A DNA stretch of 64,000 nucleotides from Uliginosibacterium sp036017065 (GCF_036017065.1 NZ_JAYXHR010000001.1:1-64000), one strand, 5' to 3'; counted from the first letter of the stretch, positions 1 to 9,296 are shown. Numbers and translations are program-made. The notes: generated from the sequence alone by a model not told the origin.

Positions 1-309
1 GGCATCAACGTCGTGCTGCCCACCTTCGCAAAGGGCGGCACCCACGTGAACGTCTCCGGCGCCGCGATCGCCAGGCATTCGCCCAACAAGGACAACGCCG
101 TGAAACTGCTGGAGTACCTCGTGTCCGACGAAGCCCAGGCCATCTACGCCAAGGCCAACTTCGAGTACCCGGTGAAGAAGGGTGCGGCGGTCGACCCGGT
201 CATCGCCGCGCTGGGCACGCTCAACGTCGACCCCACTCCGCTGACCGAGATCGCCAAGCATCGCAAGGCCGCCAGCGTGCTGGTGGACAAGGTTGGCTTC
301 GACCAGTGA
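1..309 (+). CDS. fbpA: Fe(3+) ABC transporter periplasmic binding protein, C-terminal part
   Basis: The reading frame is open from base 1, so only the last 102 residues are present and the start lies outside the window. The fragment resembles the C-terminal lobe of FbpA/FutA-type ferric iron binding proteins. It has the conserved stretch NKDNAVKLLEYLVSDEAQ followed by a YPVKKGAAV segment, which in this family precedes the last helices. The protein would capture ferric iron in the periplasm and deliver it to the permease encoded just downstream. The stop codon (TGA, 307-309) is followed after 43 bp by a strong intrinsic terminator, so this gene is probably expressed well above the permease and ATPase genes. 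The exact ligand cannot be read from the C-terminus alone; the permease and ATPase neighbours support iron. Confidence 0.85.
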   Translation, partial: GINVVLPTFAKGGTHVNVSGAAIARHSPNKDNAVKLLEYLVSDEAQAIYAKANFEYPVKKGAAVDPVIAALGTLNVDPTPLTEIAKHRKAASVLVDKVGFDQ

Positions 310-352
310 TGGAGCCGGCGCTGCGCCCCTGCGCAGCGCCGATCCGCAGCAC

Positions 353-388
353 AACGGCGTAGCGCCTTCGCGGCGCTACGCCGTTTTT
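353..388 (+). terminator. Intrinsic terminator between binding-protein and permease genes
   Basis: A perfect 14-bp stem (353-366 paired with 372-385) with a five-base TTCGC loop is followed by a run of Ts ending at 388. It sits 43 bp after the binding-protein stop and before any sensible permease start. Such intercistronic hairpins in ABC importer operons usually let the abundant binding protein be made in excess, with partial read-through to the permease. Confidence 0.9.
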
Positions 389-421
389 GTCCGCGCTGTT
401 CTCATCCGCCTGTTCGGCGGC

Positions 422-2113
422 GTGGGGGCGGGCGGGCTGTTCGTCACCGCGCTGGTCGCCTTGCTGGTGCTGCTGCCCGTGCTGTCGCTGGCCAGCCACG
501 CGCTGCAAGGCTCCGGCGAACTGTGGCCGCACCTTGCCGCCTACGTATTGCCGCAGGCCCTGCGTGACAGCCTGACGCTGCTGGTCGGCGTCGGCCTCAT
601 GGTCGTGTGCATCGGCAGCGGCATGGCCTGGCTGGTGACGGCCTACGATTTTCCCGGCCGCCGCGTCCTCGACTGGGCGCTATTGCTGCCACTGGCGGTG
701 CCGACCTACATCGTCGCCTTCGCCTACCTCGACCTGTGGCATCCGGTCGGCGCGCTGCAGACCGGCCTGCGCGAACTGCTGGGCTACAGCAGCCCGCGTG
801 AATTCCGCCTGCCCGACATCCGTTCGATGTGGGGCTGCATCCTGCTGCTGGGCCTGGTGCTGTATCCCTACGTCTACCTGCCTGCACGTGCGCTGTTCCA
901 GATGCAGGCGGGTGGCCTTATCGACGCGTCCCGCACGCTGGGCGCCGGGCCCTGGCGCACCTTCTTCCGCGTCGCGCTGCCGCTGGCGCGGCCGGCCATC
1001 GCGGTGGGTGCCAGCCTCGCGCTGATGGAGGCGCTCAACGACATCGGCGCGGCCGAGTTCCTTGGCGTGCGCACGCTGACGGTTTCGATCTACTCCACCT
1101 GGGTGAACCGTTCCAGCCTGCCGGGCGCCGCGCAGATCGCGCTGGTGATGCTCGCCATCGTGCTGTCCCTGATCGCCCTGGAACGCTGGGCACGCCGTCG
1201 CCAGCGCTACGCCGCCAGCGGCCGCCAGGCGGCGCGTCTGTCGCCACGGCGCCTGTCGACGCTGCGCGGCCTGCTCGCGCTGGCCGTGTGCTGCATTCCG
1301 GTGACGCTGGGTTTCATCATGCCGGCGGGATACCTGCTGGTGGAGGCGGCCAGGCGATTCAGCTTCGCCGGGCTGGAGCAGGTCATCCTGCGCGAGACGC
1401 TCAACACGCTGATGATCTCCGCAGTCGCCACCGTGCTGGCGACGCTCATCGCCTTCGTGCTGGCCTACACCCTGCGACTGGCCCGTGCGCCGGCCACCCA
1501 GGCGCTGGTGCGCTGCGCCAGCCTGGGCTACGCGATTCCCGGCACCGTGCTGGCCATCGGGCTGCTCGGGCCGCTGGGATGGTTCGACAACGGCATCGAT
1601 ACGCTGTCCAGCCAGCTCTTCGGCCTGTCCACCGGCTTGCTGCTGGCGGGCTCGGGTGCCGCGCTGGTGTATGCCTATGTCGCGCGCTTCCTGGCTGTCA
1701 GCAGCGGTGGCATCGAAGCGGGCTTCAGCAAGATCCCGCATTCGATGGACGACGCCGCGCGCTCACTGGGTGCGACGGCGGGCCGCGTGGCGCGGCGCAT
1801 CCATGCGCCCCTGGGCCGGCCGGCGATCGCTGCCGCCATGCTGCTGGTCTTCGTGGACTGCATGAAGGAATTGCCGGCCACCTTGCTGCTGCGCCCGCTG
1901 AATTTCGAGACGCTCGCCACCCATCTGTACGGCGAGGCCGCGCGCGGTACTTACGAGAGTGGTGCGGTGGCCGCGCTGTTGATCGTGCTGGCCGGCCTGC
2001 TGCCGATTGTCCTGTTGTCGCGGCTCAGCCATCATGCGCCCGCCGGCAAGCGGCGCACGCCGGTGGAGGCAGTCGATGCAGCGGAATCCGTGCCCACCCT
2101 GAACGCCAGCTGA
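422..2113 (+). CDS. fbpB: Ferric iron ABC transporter permease
   Basis: This is an inner-membrane permease of the FbpB/SfuB type, 563 residues from the GTG at 422. It consists of two fused BPD_transp_1 units, each with about six membrane segments. Both cytoplasmic EAA loops that dock on the ATPase are visible: one around DASRTLGAGPWRTFFRVALP in the first half, one around DDAARSLGATAGRVARRIHA in the second. The frame is open back to a TTG at 293, but that extension would translate through the terminator hairpin at 353-388 and adds no family-like sequence. The GTG at 422 leaves a short N-terminus before the first membrane segment and is preferred, with moderate certainty. It works with the upstream binding protein and the ATPase at 2174. 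Confidence 0.9.
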   Translation: MGAGGLFVTALVALLVLLPVLSLASHALQGSGELWPHLAAYVLPQALRDSLTLLVGVGLMVVCIGSGMAWLVTAYDFPGRRVLDWALLLPLAVPTYIVAFAYLDLWHPVGALQTGLRELLGYSSPREFRLPDIRSMWGCILLLGLVLYPYVYLPARALFQMQAGGLIDASRTLGAGPWRTFFRVALPLARPAIAVGASLALMEALNDIGAAEFLGVRTLTVSIYSTWVNRSSLPGAAQIALVMLAIVLSLIALERWARRRQRYAASGRQAARLSPRRLSTLRGLLALAVCCIPVTLGFIMPAGYLLVEAARRFSFAGLEQVILRETLNTLMISAVATVLATLIAFVLAYTLRLARAPATQALVRCASLGYAIPGTVLAIGLLGPLGWFDNGIDTLSSQLFGLSTGLLLAGSGAALVYAYVARFLAVSSGGIEAGFSKIPHSMDDAARSLGATAGRVARRIHAPLGRPAIAAAMLLVFVDCMKELPATLLLRPLNFETLATHLYGEAARGTYESGAVAALLIVLAGLLPIVLLSRLSHHAPAGKRRTPVEAVDAAESVPTLNAS

Positions 2114-2173
2114 GCCGCCTCATTGCAGCCTTGTAGCCTGATTTCAGCCCCATTCTGGCCGCGACACATCGTG

Positions 2174-3280
2174 ATGAAGACGCCCGATAACCCCTCCACC
2201 ATGCCCGCCGCTCCGGTCACCGGACACCGCCTGCTCGCCAGTGGCTTGCGTCACCGCTACGACCGCAGCGATGTGCTGCGCGACGTGTCCATCGACGTGG
2301 CGCCGGGCGAGATCCTCTGCCTGGTCGGCCCTTCGGGCTGTGGCAAGAGCACGCTGCTGCGTCTCATCGCCGGCCTGGAGCGCGTGCAGGCCGGCAGCAT
2401 CGCCATCGATGGCGAACTGATCGCGTCCGCCGACAGCCACGTCCTGCCGGAACGACGTGACGTCGGCCTGGTGTTCCAGGACTTCGCGCTGTTCCCGCAC
2501 ATGAGCCTCGCCGACAACGTGGCCTTTGGTCTTGGCAAGTTGCCGCGGGCACAGCGCAAGGTGGTGGCGCTGGACATGCTTTCGCGCGTCGGCCTGGCCG
2601 ACCGCGCGGACGAGGCGCCGCACGTCCTGTCCGGCGGCCAGCAGCAACGGGTCGCGCTGGCCCGTGCGCTGGCCTCGCGGCCGCGCCTGATGCTGCTGGA
2701 CGAGCCCTTCTCCAACCTCGACGTGCGCCTGCGCCATCGCATGCGCGTCGACACGCTGCGCCTGCTGAAGGACAGCAACAGTGCCAGCGTCATGGTGACG
2801 CACGACCCCGACGAAGCCATGTTCATGGCCGACCGCATCGCGCTGATGAACGAGGGCCGCATCGTGCAGCTCGGCTCGCCCGACGCGTTGTACCGCAACC
2901 CGCACAGCCCGTTCGCGGCCGAGTTCTTCGGTGACGTGAACCGCATCGACGCGGTGGCGGTGCAGGGCAGGGCGGTTACGCCCCTTGGTGCCTTCGACGC
3001 ACCGGGCGTGGCCGACGGCGCCAGGGTGCAGGTGTTGCTGCGGCCCGAGGCGATTCTCGTCCATCCCCAGCCGGTGCCCGGCAGCGTGTCGGCACGCGTT
3101 GCCGCCAGCCACATGCTGGGCAGCTACAGCCTGCTGGAGCTGACGGTGCAGGCGGCACACGCGGATGGGGGACGCGCGCTGACAATCCAGGCCCAGGCGC
3201 CGGGCAGTCTTCGCTGGCTTGCAGGACAGGAGATCCACCTCACCGTGAATCCGGCAGGGATTTTCGTCTTCCCGGCCTGA
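2174..3280 (+). CDS. fbpC: Ferric iron ABC transporter ATP-binding protein
   Basis: This 368-residue ATPase energises the iron importer. The canonical ABC motifs are in order: Walker A GPSGCGKST, Q-loop LVFQDFALFPHMS, signature LSGGQQQRVALARALA, Walker B LMLLDEPFSNLD and H-loop VMVTHD. The last 110 or so residues look like a TOBE-type regulatory domain, as in FbpC. The frame is open from 2123; ATG 2174 is chosen because it gives a short lead to the nucleotide-binding domain, with ATG 2201 as an alternative. The gene follows the permease by 60 bp, with no terminator seen between them. Confidence 0.92.
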   Translation: MKTPDNPSTMPAAPVTGHRLLASGLRHRYDRSDVLRDVSIDVAPGEILCLVGPSGCGKSTLLRLIAGLERVQAGSIAIDGELIASADSHVLPERRDVGLVFQDFALFPHMSLADNVAFGLGKLPRAQRKVVALDMLSRVGLADRADEAPHVLSGGQQQRVALARALASRPRLMLLDEPFSNLDVRLRHRMRVDTLRLLKDSNSASVMVTHDPDEAMFMADRIALMNEGRIVQLGSPDALYRNPHSPFAAEFFGDVNRIDAVAVQGRAVTPLGAFDAPGVADGARVQVLLRPEAILVHPQPVPGSVSARVAASHMLGSYSLLELTVQAAHADGGRALTIQAQAPGSLRWLAGQEIHLTVNPAGIFVFPA

Positions 3281-3323
3281 CCCTCGGGGCAGTTCCGGCA
3301 CCGGGTCGCGGCGTGCGCGCAGA

Positions 3324-4085
3324 ATGCCGCGCATGTCTTCATTGCCCCATTCCATCCGCCAATCACGTCATGCGGCGCTGCGCGCCTGGCGGCGTGCAGC
3401 GGCTGCGGTGCTGGCACGCGTCTGGCCGCAAGCCTGCTTCGTATGCGGCGAGCGGGGCGGATCGCCGGTATGCCGGCGCTGCGAGGACACGCTGCCCTGG
3501 TTGCTCGGTGCGCATTGCCCGGTCTGTGCGCTGCCGACCCCCGCGGGGCAACGCTGCGGCCAGTGTTCGCGCAGGCAGCCGGCCTTCGACGCCACCCTCG
3601 CGGTCTTCGCCTACGACTACCCGGTGCGCGAGATGCTGCTGCGCTTCAAGAACGGTGGTGCCTTCGAATTGCAGGACTGGTTGATCGAACTGCTCGGCGC
3701 GCGCGTCGCGGAACTGTCCTGCGACCTCATCGTGCCGGTGCCACTGCATGCGAAGCGCATCGCGCAGCGGGGCTTCAATCCTGCGCATGAACTGTCGCGT
3801 GGCCTCGCACACCAGTTCGGCTGGCGTCTCGACCCGGGTGCGGTGGTGCGCGACATCGACACCCCGCACCAGGCCGGCCTGCGCCTGGGCGAGCGCCAGC
3901 GCAACCTGCGCGGCGCCTTCCGCGTCACGCGTGGCATGGAGGGCCGGCACGTATTGCTGGTCGACGACGTGATGACCAGCGGCACGACGCTGGGCGAACT
4001 GGCGCGCAGCGTGCGACAGCGCGGTGCCACGCGGGTGACCAACCTCGTCGTGGCGCGCACGCTCAGCCCGCCGACGCGGCGCTGA
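3324..4085 (+). CDS. comF: ComF family protein (phosphoribosyltransferase fold)
   Basis: A 253-residue ComF/GntX-type protein. The N-terminal third has zinc-ribbon CxxC pairs (CFVCGE, CRRC, CPVC, CGQC). The C-terminal part is a type I phosphoribosyltransferase domain with the PRPP-binding loop VLLVDDVMTSGTT. Family members take part in DNA uptake during natural transformation in some bacteria, but their enzymatic activity is unsettled. Two starts lie close together (ATG 3324 and ATG 3333); the first is used. It converges on the cyanophycin synthetase gene across a palindromic terminator. A ComEA-like gene is present at 35856, so two competence-associated genes occur in the window but not together. 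Confidence 0.9.
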   Translation: MPRMSSLPHSIRQSRHAALRAWRRAAAAVLARVWPQACFVCGERGGSPVCRRCEDTLPWLLGAHCPVCALPTPAGQRCGQCSRRQPAFDATLAVFAYDYPVREMLLRFKNGGAFELQDWLIELLGARVAELSCDLIVPVPLHAKRIAQRGFNPAHELSRGLAHQFGWRLDPGAVVRDIDTPHQAGLRLGERQRNLRGAFRVTRGMEGRHVLLVDDVMTSGTTLGELARSVRQRGATRVTNLVVARTLSPPTRR

Positions 4086-4100
4086 ACACGTCAGGAAATA

Positions 4101-4128
4101 AAAAGGGGCGACCGCGGTCGCCCCTTTT
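4101..4128. terminator. Bidirectional terminator between comF and cphA
   Basis: A perfect 28-bp palindrome, A4 and G4-rich on the left and C4 T4 on the right, forms a 12-bp stem with a CGCG loop. Its T-run is usable in both directions. It lies 15 bp after the comF stop and 18 bp after the end of cphA, so it should end both converging transcripts. Confidence 0.93.
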
Positions 4129-4146
4129 GTCCTGTCGCGAAGACGG

Positions 4147-6723
4147 TCAGCTTGCCTCGCGTACGCGCTGGGCGATGTGCGCCAGCGCTTCCTCCACCTG
4201 GTCGACCAGGATCAGGCACAGGTCACCTTCCTTGAGACGGCCCAGCGCGGAGTCGATGGCGATGAACTCGCCATTGATCTCGTCGACGAAGGAGGTGCGC
4301 GTCGCACCTTGCAGGCCTGCCCGCAGCAGCGCCAGCACTTCGCCGTCGGCGCGGCCACGCTGGCAGGCGTCCTGGTAGAGGATCACGTCGTCGAAGGCGG
4401 CACCGAGGATCTCGGTCTGCTCGCGGATGTCCTCGTCGCGGCGGTCACCGGCACCACTGATGACCACCGAGCGGCGCTTCGCCGGCATCGCGTCCACGGC
4501 CTGCACCAGTGCCTGCATGGCGTCCGGGTTGTGGCCGTAGTCGGCGATCAGGGTGGCGCCGCGGTAGTTCATGACGTTGAAGCGTCCCGGTGCGTTGTCG
4601 CTGTCGTTGGCGAAGCTGGCGAGGCCCAGGCGCACGCTGGTCCATTCCAGGTTCAGTGCCCAGGCCGCGGCAACGGATGCCATGGCGTTGTCCACCTGGA
4701 AGCCGATGGCGCCGTCGCGCGTGATCGGGATGTCCTTGAGTGCCAGGCGGTGGCGCTGCGTGCCCTGCGCGCAGACGATGTCGCCATCCTCCACGTAGAC
4801 GACGCGCTTGCCCTGCGCACGGTGCGTGGCCATCACCGGGTGCTGCACGTCGCGACCGAAGAAGATGACCTGTCCCGGGCAGTTGGCGGCCATGCCGGCG
4901 ACGATGGGGTCGGCGGCGTTGAGCACCGCGTAGCCCTTCTTAGGCGTCACGTTCTGCACGATCACCCGCTTCAGCACGGCGAGGTCTTCCACCGTGGTGA
5001 TGTAGTTGAGGCCGAGGTGGTCGCCCTTGCCGATGTTGGTGACGACCGCGACATCGCAGTAGTCGAAGGCCAGGCCTTCGCGCAGCAGGCCGCCGCGCGC
5101 GGTCTCGAACACGGCGGCGTCGACTTCCGGATGCATCAGCACGTTGCGCGCGCTGCGGGGGCCGCTGCAGTCGCCGCTGTCGGTCTGGCGGCCGTTCACG
5201 TACACGCCGTCGGTATTGGTCATGCCCACACCCAGGCCGCTGGCGGCGAGCAGGTGGGCGATGAGGCGCACGGTGGTGGTCTTGCCGTTGGTGCCGGTGA
5301 CGGCCACCAGCGGAATGCGGCCGTTGTCGCCATCGGCATACATGTTGGCGATGACGGCTTCACCCACTGCGCGGCCTTTGCCGAACGAGGGCGTCAGGTG
5401 CATGCGCAGGCCGGGCGCGGCATTCACTTCGACGATGCCGCCTGCCTGGTCTTCCAGTGGCTTCAGCACGCTTTCGCAAACGACGTCCACGCCGCAGATG
5501 TCGAGGCCGATCATCTTCGCCGCCGCGACGACGCGGGCCGAGATGTCCGGGTGCACGTCGTCGGTGACATCGGTGGCGCTGCCACCGGTGCTGAGGTTGG
5601 CGTTGTTGCGCAGGAGCACCCGCTGGCCGCGCGACGGCACCGACTCGGCATCCATGCCCTGGGCGGCGAGGCGGGCGAGCGCGATGTCGTCGAAGCGGAT
5701 CTTGGTCAGCGAGGTGGCGTGGCCTTCTCCACGGCGCGGATCGGCATTCACCTGGTCGACCAGTTGGCGCACGGTGTGGGTGCCGTCGCCGGTCACCTGC
5801 GGCGGATCGCGGCGCGCGGCAGCCACCAGTTGATCGCCCACCACCAGCATGCGGAAGTCATTGCCGGGCAGGAAGCGCTCGACCAGCACTTCGCTGCTGA
5901 TCTCGGCTGCGGCGGCGTAGGCGCGCTCCAGTTGCTCGCGGCTGGTGATGTTCACCGTGACGCCCTTGCCCTGGTTGCCGTCCTGCGGCTTCACCACCAC
6001 GGCGCCGCCGATCTCCTGCATGGCGGTCCAGGCATCTTCCAGGCTGGTGGCAGGGCGACCGTTGGGCACTGGCACGCCGGCGGCGAGCAGCAGCTTCTTG
6101 GTGAGGTCCTTGTCCTGCGCGATGGATTCGGCGATCGCGCTGGTGCGGTCGATCTCCGCGGCCTGGATGCGGCGCTGCTTGCTGCCCCAGCCGAACTGCA
6201 CGAGGCTGCCGGTGGTGAGGCGGCGGAACGGAATGCCGCGCGTCACCGCAGCCTGCACGATGGAACCGGTGGACGGCCCCAGGCGCTCGTCCTCATCCAG
6301 TTCGCGCAGGCGGGCCAGCGCGCCGTCGAGGTCGAAGGGGGTGTCGTCGATGACCGCGCGGCACAGCGTTTCGGCCAGTTCCAGTGCCAGGCGGCCGACG
6401 GCCTCCTCGCTGTATTCCACGATCACCTGGAACACGCCGGTTTCCAGCGTGGCCTCGGTGCGGCTGAAGCTGACCGGGCAGCCGGCCTGCGCCTGCAGGG
6501 CGAGGGTGGCGAATTCCAGCACGTGGGCAAAGCTGCGCGGGTCACCCTTGTACTCGGGATTGACGCCGTCGATGTCGGGAAAGCGGGCGCGCAGGCGGGC
6601 GTCGAAGCCGGGCTGGGCATCGAGATCGCATTCCTGCGGCGTGCAGGTGACGATGGCCTCGATTGCGGTGTGGCGGCTCCACAGGTTGGGGCCTCGCAAG
6701 GCGCGGATGCGGGAGACTTCCAT
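4147..6723 (-). CDS. cphA: Cyanophycin synthetase
   Basis: An 858-residue cyanophycin synthetase. The family builds multi-L-arginyl-poly-L-aspartate, a nitrogen storage polymer, by alternately adding Asp to the backbone and Arg to the side chain with ATP. The three family regions are present: an N-terminal domain starting MEVSRIRALRGPNLW, an ATP-grasp domain with KPQDGNQGKGV and VEVNAAPGLRMHL, and a complete Mur-ligase-like domain whose P-loop GTNGKTTT lies near residues 476-484 with its lysine intact. The ATG at 6723 is chosen because the family consensus begins there; the frame remains open upstream without similarity. It lies 38 bp after the second synthetase gene and is probably co-transcribed with it. 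Confidence 0.96.
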   Translation of the reverse strand: MEVSRIRALRGPNLWSRHTAIEAIVTCTPQECDLDAQPGFDARLRARFPDIDGVNPEYKGDPRSFAHVLEFATLALQAQAGCPVSFSRTEATLETGVFQVIVEYSEEAVGRLALELAETLCRAVIDDTPFDLDGALARLRELDEDERLGPSTGSIVQAAVTRGIPFRRLTTGSLVQFGWGSKQRRIQAAEIDRTSAIAESIAQDKDLTKKLLLAAGVPVPNGRPATSLEDAWTAMQEIGGAVVVKPQDGNQGKGVTVNITSREQLERAYAAAAEISSEVLVERFLPGNDFRMLVVGDQLVAAARRDPPQVTGDGTHTVRQLVDQVNADPRRGEGHATSLTKIRFDDIALARLAAQGMDAESVPSRGQRVLLRNNANLSTGGSATDVTDDVHPDISARVVAAAKMIGLDICGVDVVCESVLKPLEDQAGGIVEVNAAPGLRMHLTPSFGKGRAVGEAVIANMYADGDNGRIPLVAVTGTNGKTTTVRLIAHLLAASGLGVGMTNTDGVYVNGRQTDSGDCSGPRSARNVLMHPEVDAAVFETARGGLLREGLAFDYCDVAVVTNIGKGDHLGLNYITTVEDLAVLKRVIVQNVTPKKGYAVLNAADPIVAGMAANCPGQVIFFGRDVQHPVMATHRAQGKRVVYVEDGDIVCAQGTQRHRLALKDIPITRDGAIGFQVDNAMASVAAAWALNLEWTSVRLGLASFANDSDNAPGRFNVMNYRGATLIADYGHNPDAMQALVQAVDAMPAKRRSVVISGAGDRRDEDIREQTEILGAAFDDVILYQDACQRGRADGEVLALLRAGLQGATRTSFVDEINGEFIAIDSALGRLKEGDLCLILVDQVEEALAHIAQRVREAS

Positions 6724-6761
6724 CAGGCAGGTCCTGTCTTGTTCCAGTCGTGGGCGGCGCG

Positions 6762-8939
6762 TCAGCGCGCCGCGGTCGTAGCGGGCGTGTAGGTTTCGAC
6801 GCCGGCGCGGATGAGGTCGGGGCTCACGCCCAGTGCCCATGCACCGGCGATGGCGGCCAGCAGCGCTTCGACGGTGATGTCGTCCGCGTCGCGCGCCAGC
6901 GGGAAGTGCGAGAGTTTCGCCAGTGCAGTGTCCTCGCCACCTTGCGCGAGCAGGACGTTGCCATCCCGCAGCAGCACGGCGCGTCCGCCGTTGTCGCGGT
7001 GCGCGGCGATGGCCGGGGCGGCTGCGTCGCTGGCGTAGAACAGGGTCTCGCCGTCGCACAGGCTGGCCATCTCCGCCACGCGTGCGTCGCCGGCATTGAG
7101 CACCGCGAAGCCATTGGGCAGCACGACGTCCACCTGGGTGCGCAGCACGTTGTAGACCTGGTCGATCTCCTGCACGAAGAACTCGGCCAGCTCGTCCTCG
7201 CCGCTCACGTCGGTGACGATGCCCAGCAGGCAGCGGTCATAGGCGAGGCCTTCGCCGAGGATGCCGGCGCTGCTGTGTTCCATCACGGCGGTGTCGATGG
7301 TGCGGTTCATCAGCAGGCGCTGGCCGCCTTGCCAGTGCGCGTGCGGGCTGTGTTCGATCTGGCGGCTGTCGAGGAACAGGCCGTCCTGGCAGGCCAGGCC
7401 GACGTGGCGACCGGACAGCTGCAGCAGCCAGGCGAGCAGGCGGGCGATCAGCGTGGTGTTGCGGCGGCCGGAGATGCCGGCAATCGGAATGCGACCGGCA
7501 TCTTCCTCTTCCGGGAACAGGTGACGCACGATGGCTTCGCCCACCGGTTGGGCTTCACCCTGTGCCGGCTTCAGGTGCATCAGCAGGCCGGGGCCGGCGT
7601 TCACCTCGACGATGGCGCCGCGTGTCTCGGCGAGCGGGCGGGAGACATCCTCGGTCACCAGGTCGACGCCGGCGATGTCCAGGCCGACGATGCGGGCGGC
7701 CAGCGTGGCCATGTAGGCGACTTCCGGGTGCACGTCCTTCGTGCAGTCAATGGCGACGTTGCCGTTGCGCTGGACCAGCAGCTTCTGGTCGACAGCCGGC
7801 ACGGAGTCCGCCTGCATGCCTTGCCGCTCCAGCAGCAGGCGCATGGCCGGTTCGCGCTCCAGCACGATGGTTTCCAGCGGGAATTCCTCGGCCTCGCCGC
7901 GACGCGGGTCGCTGTTGAGCTGGCTGTCGATCAGCTGCACGACGGTGGAGGTGCCGTCGCCGGTGATCCACAGGCTTTCGCCGCGCGCGGCGGCGGCCAG
8001 CTTGCCGCCGACGACGAGCAGTCGGTGCTCGTCACCACGGATGTAGCGCTCGACGATGACCTCGCTGCCTTCCGCGTCGGCCACCCCGTAAGCGGACTCC
8101 ACGTCCGCCTGGGTCATCAGTTCCAGCGACACGCCACGGCCGTGGTTGGCGTCCGAGGGTTTCACCACCACCGGCACGCCGATGTCCTCGGCGGCTTCCC
8201 AGGCGGCGGCGGGGCTTTCGACCACCTGGCCTTCCGGCACCGGCACGCCGCAGGCGGACAGCAGCTGCTTGGTCAGGTCTTTCTCGCTGGAGATGCCTTC
8301 GGCGATCGCACTGGTGCGGTCGGTCTCGGCCGTCCAGATGCGGCGCTGGCGGTTGCCGTAGCCGAGCTGCACGAGGTTGCCGTCGGTGAGGCGGATGGAG
8401 GGGATGCGGCGCTCGGCCGCTGCTTCCACGATGCAGGCGGTGCTGGGGCCGAGGTGGTGATCGTCCACCAGGTTGCGCAGGTGCTCCACCGTGCTCGGCA
8501 CGTCGAAGACCTGGTCGTTGATCGCGGCCATCAGCAACTGGCGACCGGCTTCCAGCGCGGCGCGGCCCACCTGCTCGTTGCGGGCGCGCACCACCACCTT
8601 GTAGACACCGCGTTCGCAGGTCTGGCGTGCCTTGCCGAAGGCCGTCTGCAGGCCGGCGAGGTTCTGCAGCTCGATGGCGACGTGTTCCAGGATGTGGCCG
8701 GCCCAGGTGCCGTCGCGCAGGCGCTCCAGGAAGCCGCCGCGATAGCCGACGCCGCAGTGGTGCTCGATCAGGCCGGGCAGCCAGGCGGTCAGTCGCTCGT
8801 AGAAGCCGGGCAGGGTGTTGGAGGGGTAATCCTCCAGCTCACCGATGTCGACCCAGGCTTCCAGCACCGGACGATAGGTCCAGATGTTCGGCCCGCGCAG
8901 GTAGGTGACGCGGCGGAACTCGATGTCTTTCTTTTTCAT
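6762..8939 (-). CDS. cphA2: Second cyanophycin synthetase (CphA'/CphA2-like), degenerate Mur-ligase half
   Basis: A 725-residue paralogue of the downstream CphA. The N-terminal and ATP-grasp domains look intact (KPSDANHGRGV, VEVNAGPGLLMHL). In the Mur-ligase half the P-loop reads GISGRRNTT near residues 487-496, so the ATP-binding lysine is missing, and the protein ends about 130 residues earlier than CphA, losing the C-terminal lobe. These are the hallmarks of CphA2/CphA', known in cyanobacteria to join beta-Asp-Arg dipeptides with a single ATP-dependent site. Whether the betaproteobacterial form does the same is inference. It is the first gene of a two-gene minus-strand unit and is divergent from the ABC transporter gene. 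Confidence 0.93.
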   Translation of the reverse strand: MKKKDIEFRRVTYLRGPNIWTYRPVLEAWVDIGELEDYPSNTLPGFYERLTAWLPGLIEHHCGVGYRGGFLERLRDGTWAGHILEHVAIELQNLAGLQTAFGKARQTCERGVYKVVVRARNEQVGRAALEAGRQLLMAAINDQVFDVPSTVEHLRNLVDDHHLGPSTACIVEAAAERRIPSIRLTDGNLVQLGYGNRQRRIWTAETDRTSAIAEGISSEKDLTKQLLSACGVPVPEGQVVESPAAAWEAAEDIGVPVVVKPSDANHGRGVSLELMTQADVESAYGVADAEGSEVIVERYIRGDEHRLLVVGGKLAAAARGESLWITGDGTSTVVQLIDSQLNSDPRRGEAEEFPLETIVLEREPAMRLLLERQGMQADSVPAVDQKLLVQRNGNVAIDCTKDVHPEVAYMATLAARIVGLDIAGVDLVTEDVSRPLAETRGAIVEVNAGPGLLMHLKPAQGEAQPVGEAIVRHLFPEEEDAGRIPIAGISGRRNTTLIARLLAWLLQLSGRHVGLACQDGLFLDSRQIEHSPHAHWQGGQRLLMNRTIDTAVMEHSSAGILGEGLAYDRCLLGIVTDVSGEDELAEFFVQEIDQVYNVLRTQVDVVLPNGFAVLNAGDARVAEMASLCDGETLFYASDAAAPAIAAHRDNGGRAVLLRDGNVLLAQGGEDTALAKLSHFPLARDADDITVEALLAAIAGAWALGVSPDLIRAGVETYTPATTAAR

Positions 8940-9296
8940 GTCTTCGGCATTGGGGCGGACGCCCTCTGAGGATAGCCCGGGCGCGGGCGCCGGGCGAGTG
9001 CTGCGCAGGTTCATGAGCGGCGCCGGCGAGCGGCAGACCGCGGTGGTGTCGGGGAAAGCCCACAGGGAGCCTCGGGTATACTGCCAGCCCCGCACGCACC
9101 GGCCCGCCCTGTCAGGCGGGCAGAATCGGCGGCCAGAATACCGGAATTGACCGCCTCGCTGCGCGCTTTCCCTTGGGGAATCCAGCCCGGCGTCCTGTCT
9201 ACTTTCCGGGCTTGTCGCGCGTTAGCGCTTGCCAGGCCCCTTTCGGCTCTTTCGGTTGTACCGCCTGTTGCCATGCCGGGTTCGCACCGCCAGAGC
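8940..9296. other. Divergent intergenic region between cphA2 and the ABC transporter gene
   Basis: This 357-bp region should hold the promoters for both arms of the cyanophycin locus. A hairpin is visible (stem 9102-9108 with 9115-9121, loop CTGTCA), without a T-run. There is a TATACT hexamer at 9077-9082 and a TTGACC at 9147-9152, but neither has a convincing partner hexamer. The plus-strand frame of the transporter is open across 9147-9296 without similarity. No operator could be identified. Confidence 0.5.

Noticed and set aside
293..421. Permease start at TTG 293 giving a 606-residue protein
   Set aside because: It would overlap the previous gene and translate through an intrinsic terminator, and the extra residues do not resemble the family.
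4177..6792. An 871-codon plus-strand frame opposite cphA
   Set aside because: Same shadow effect; low-complexity His/Ala/Val composition and no ribosome site.
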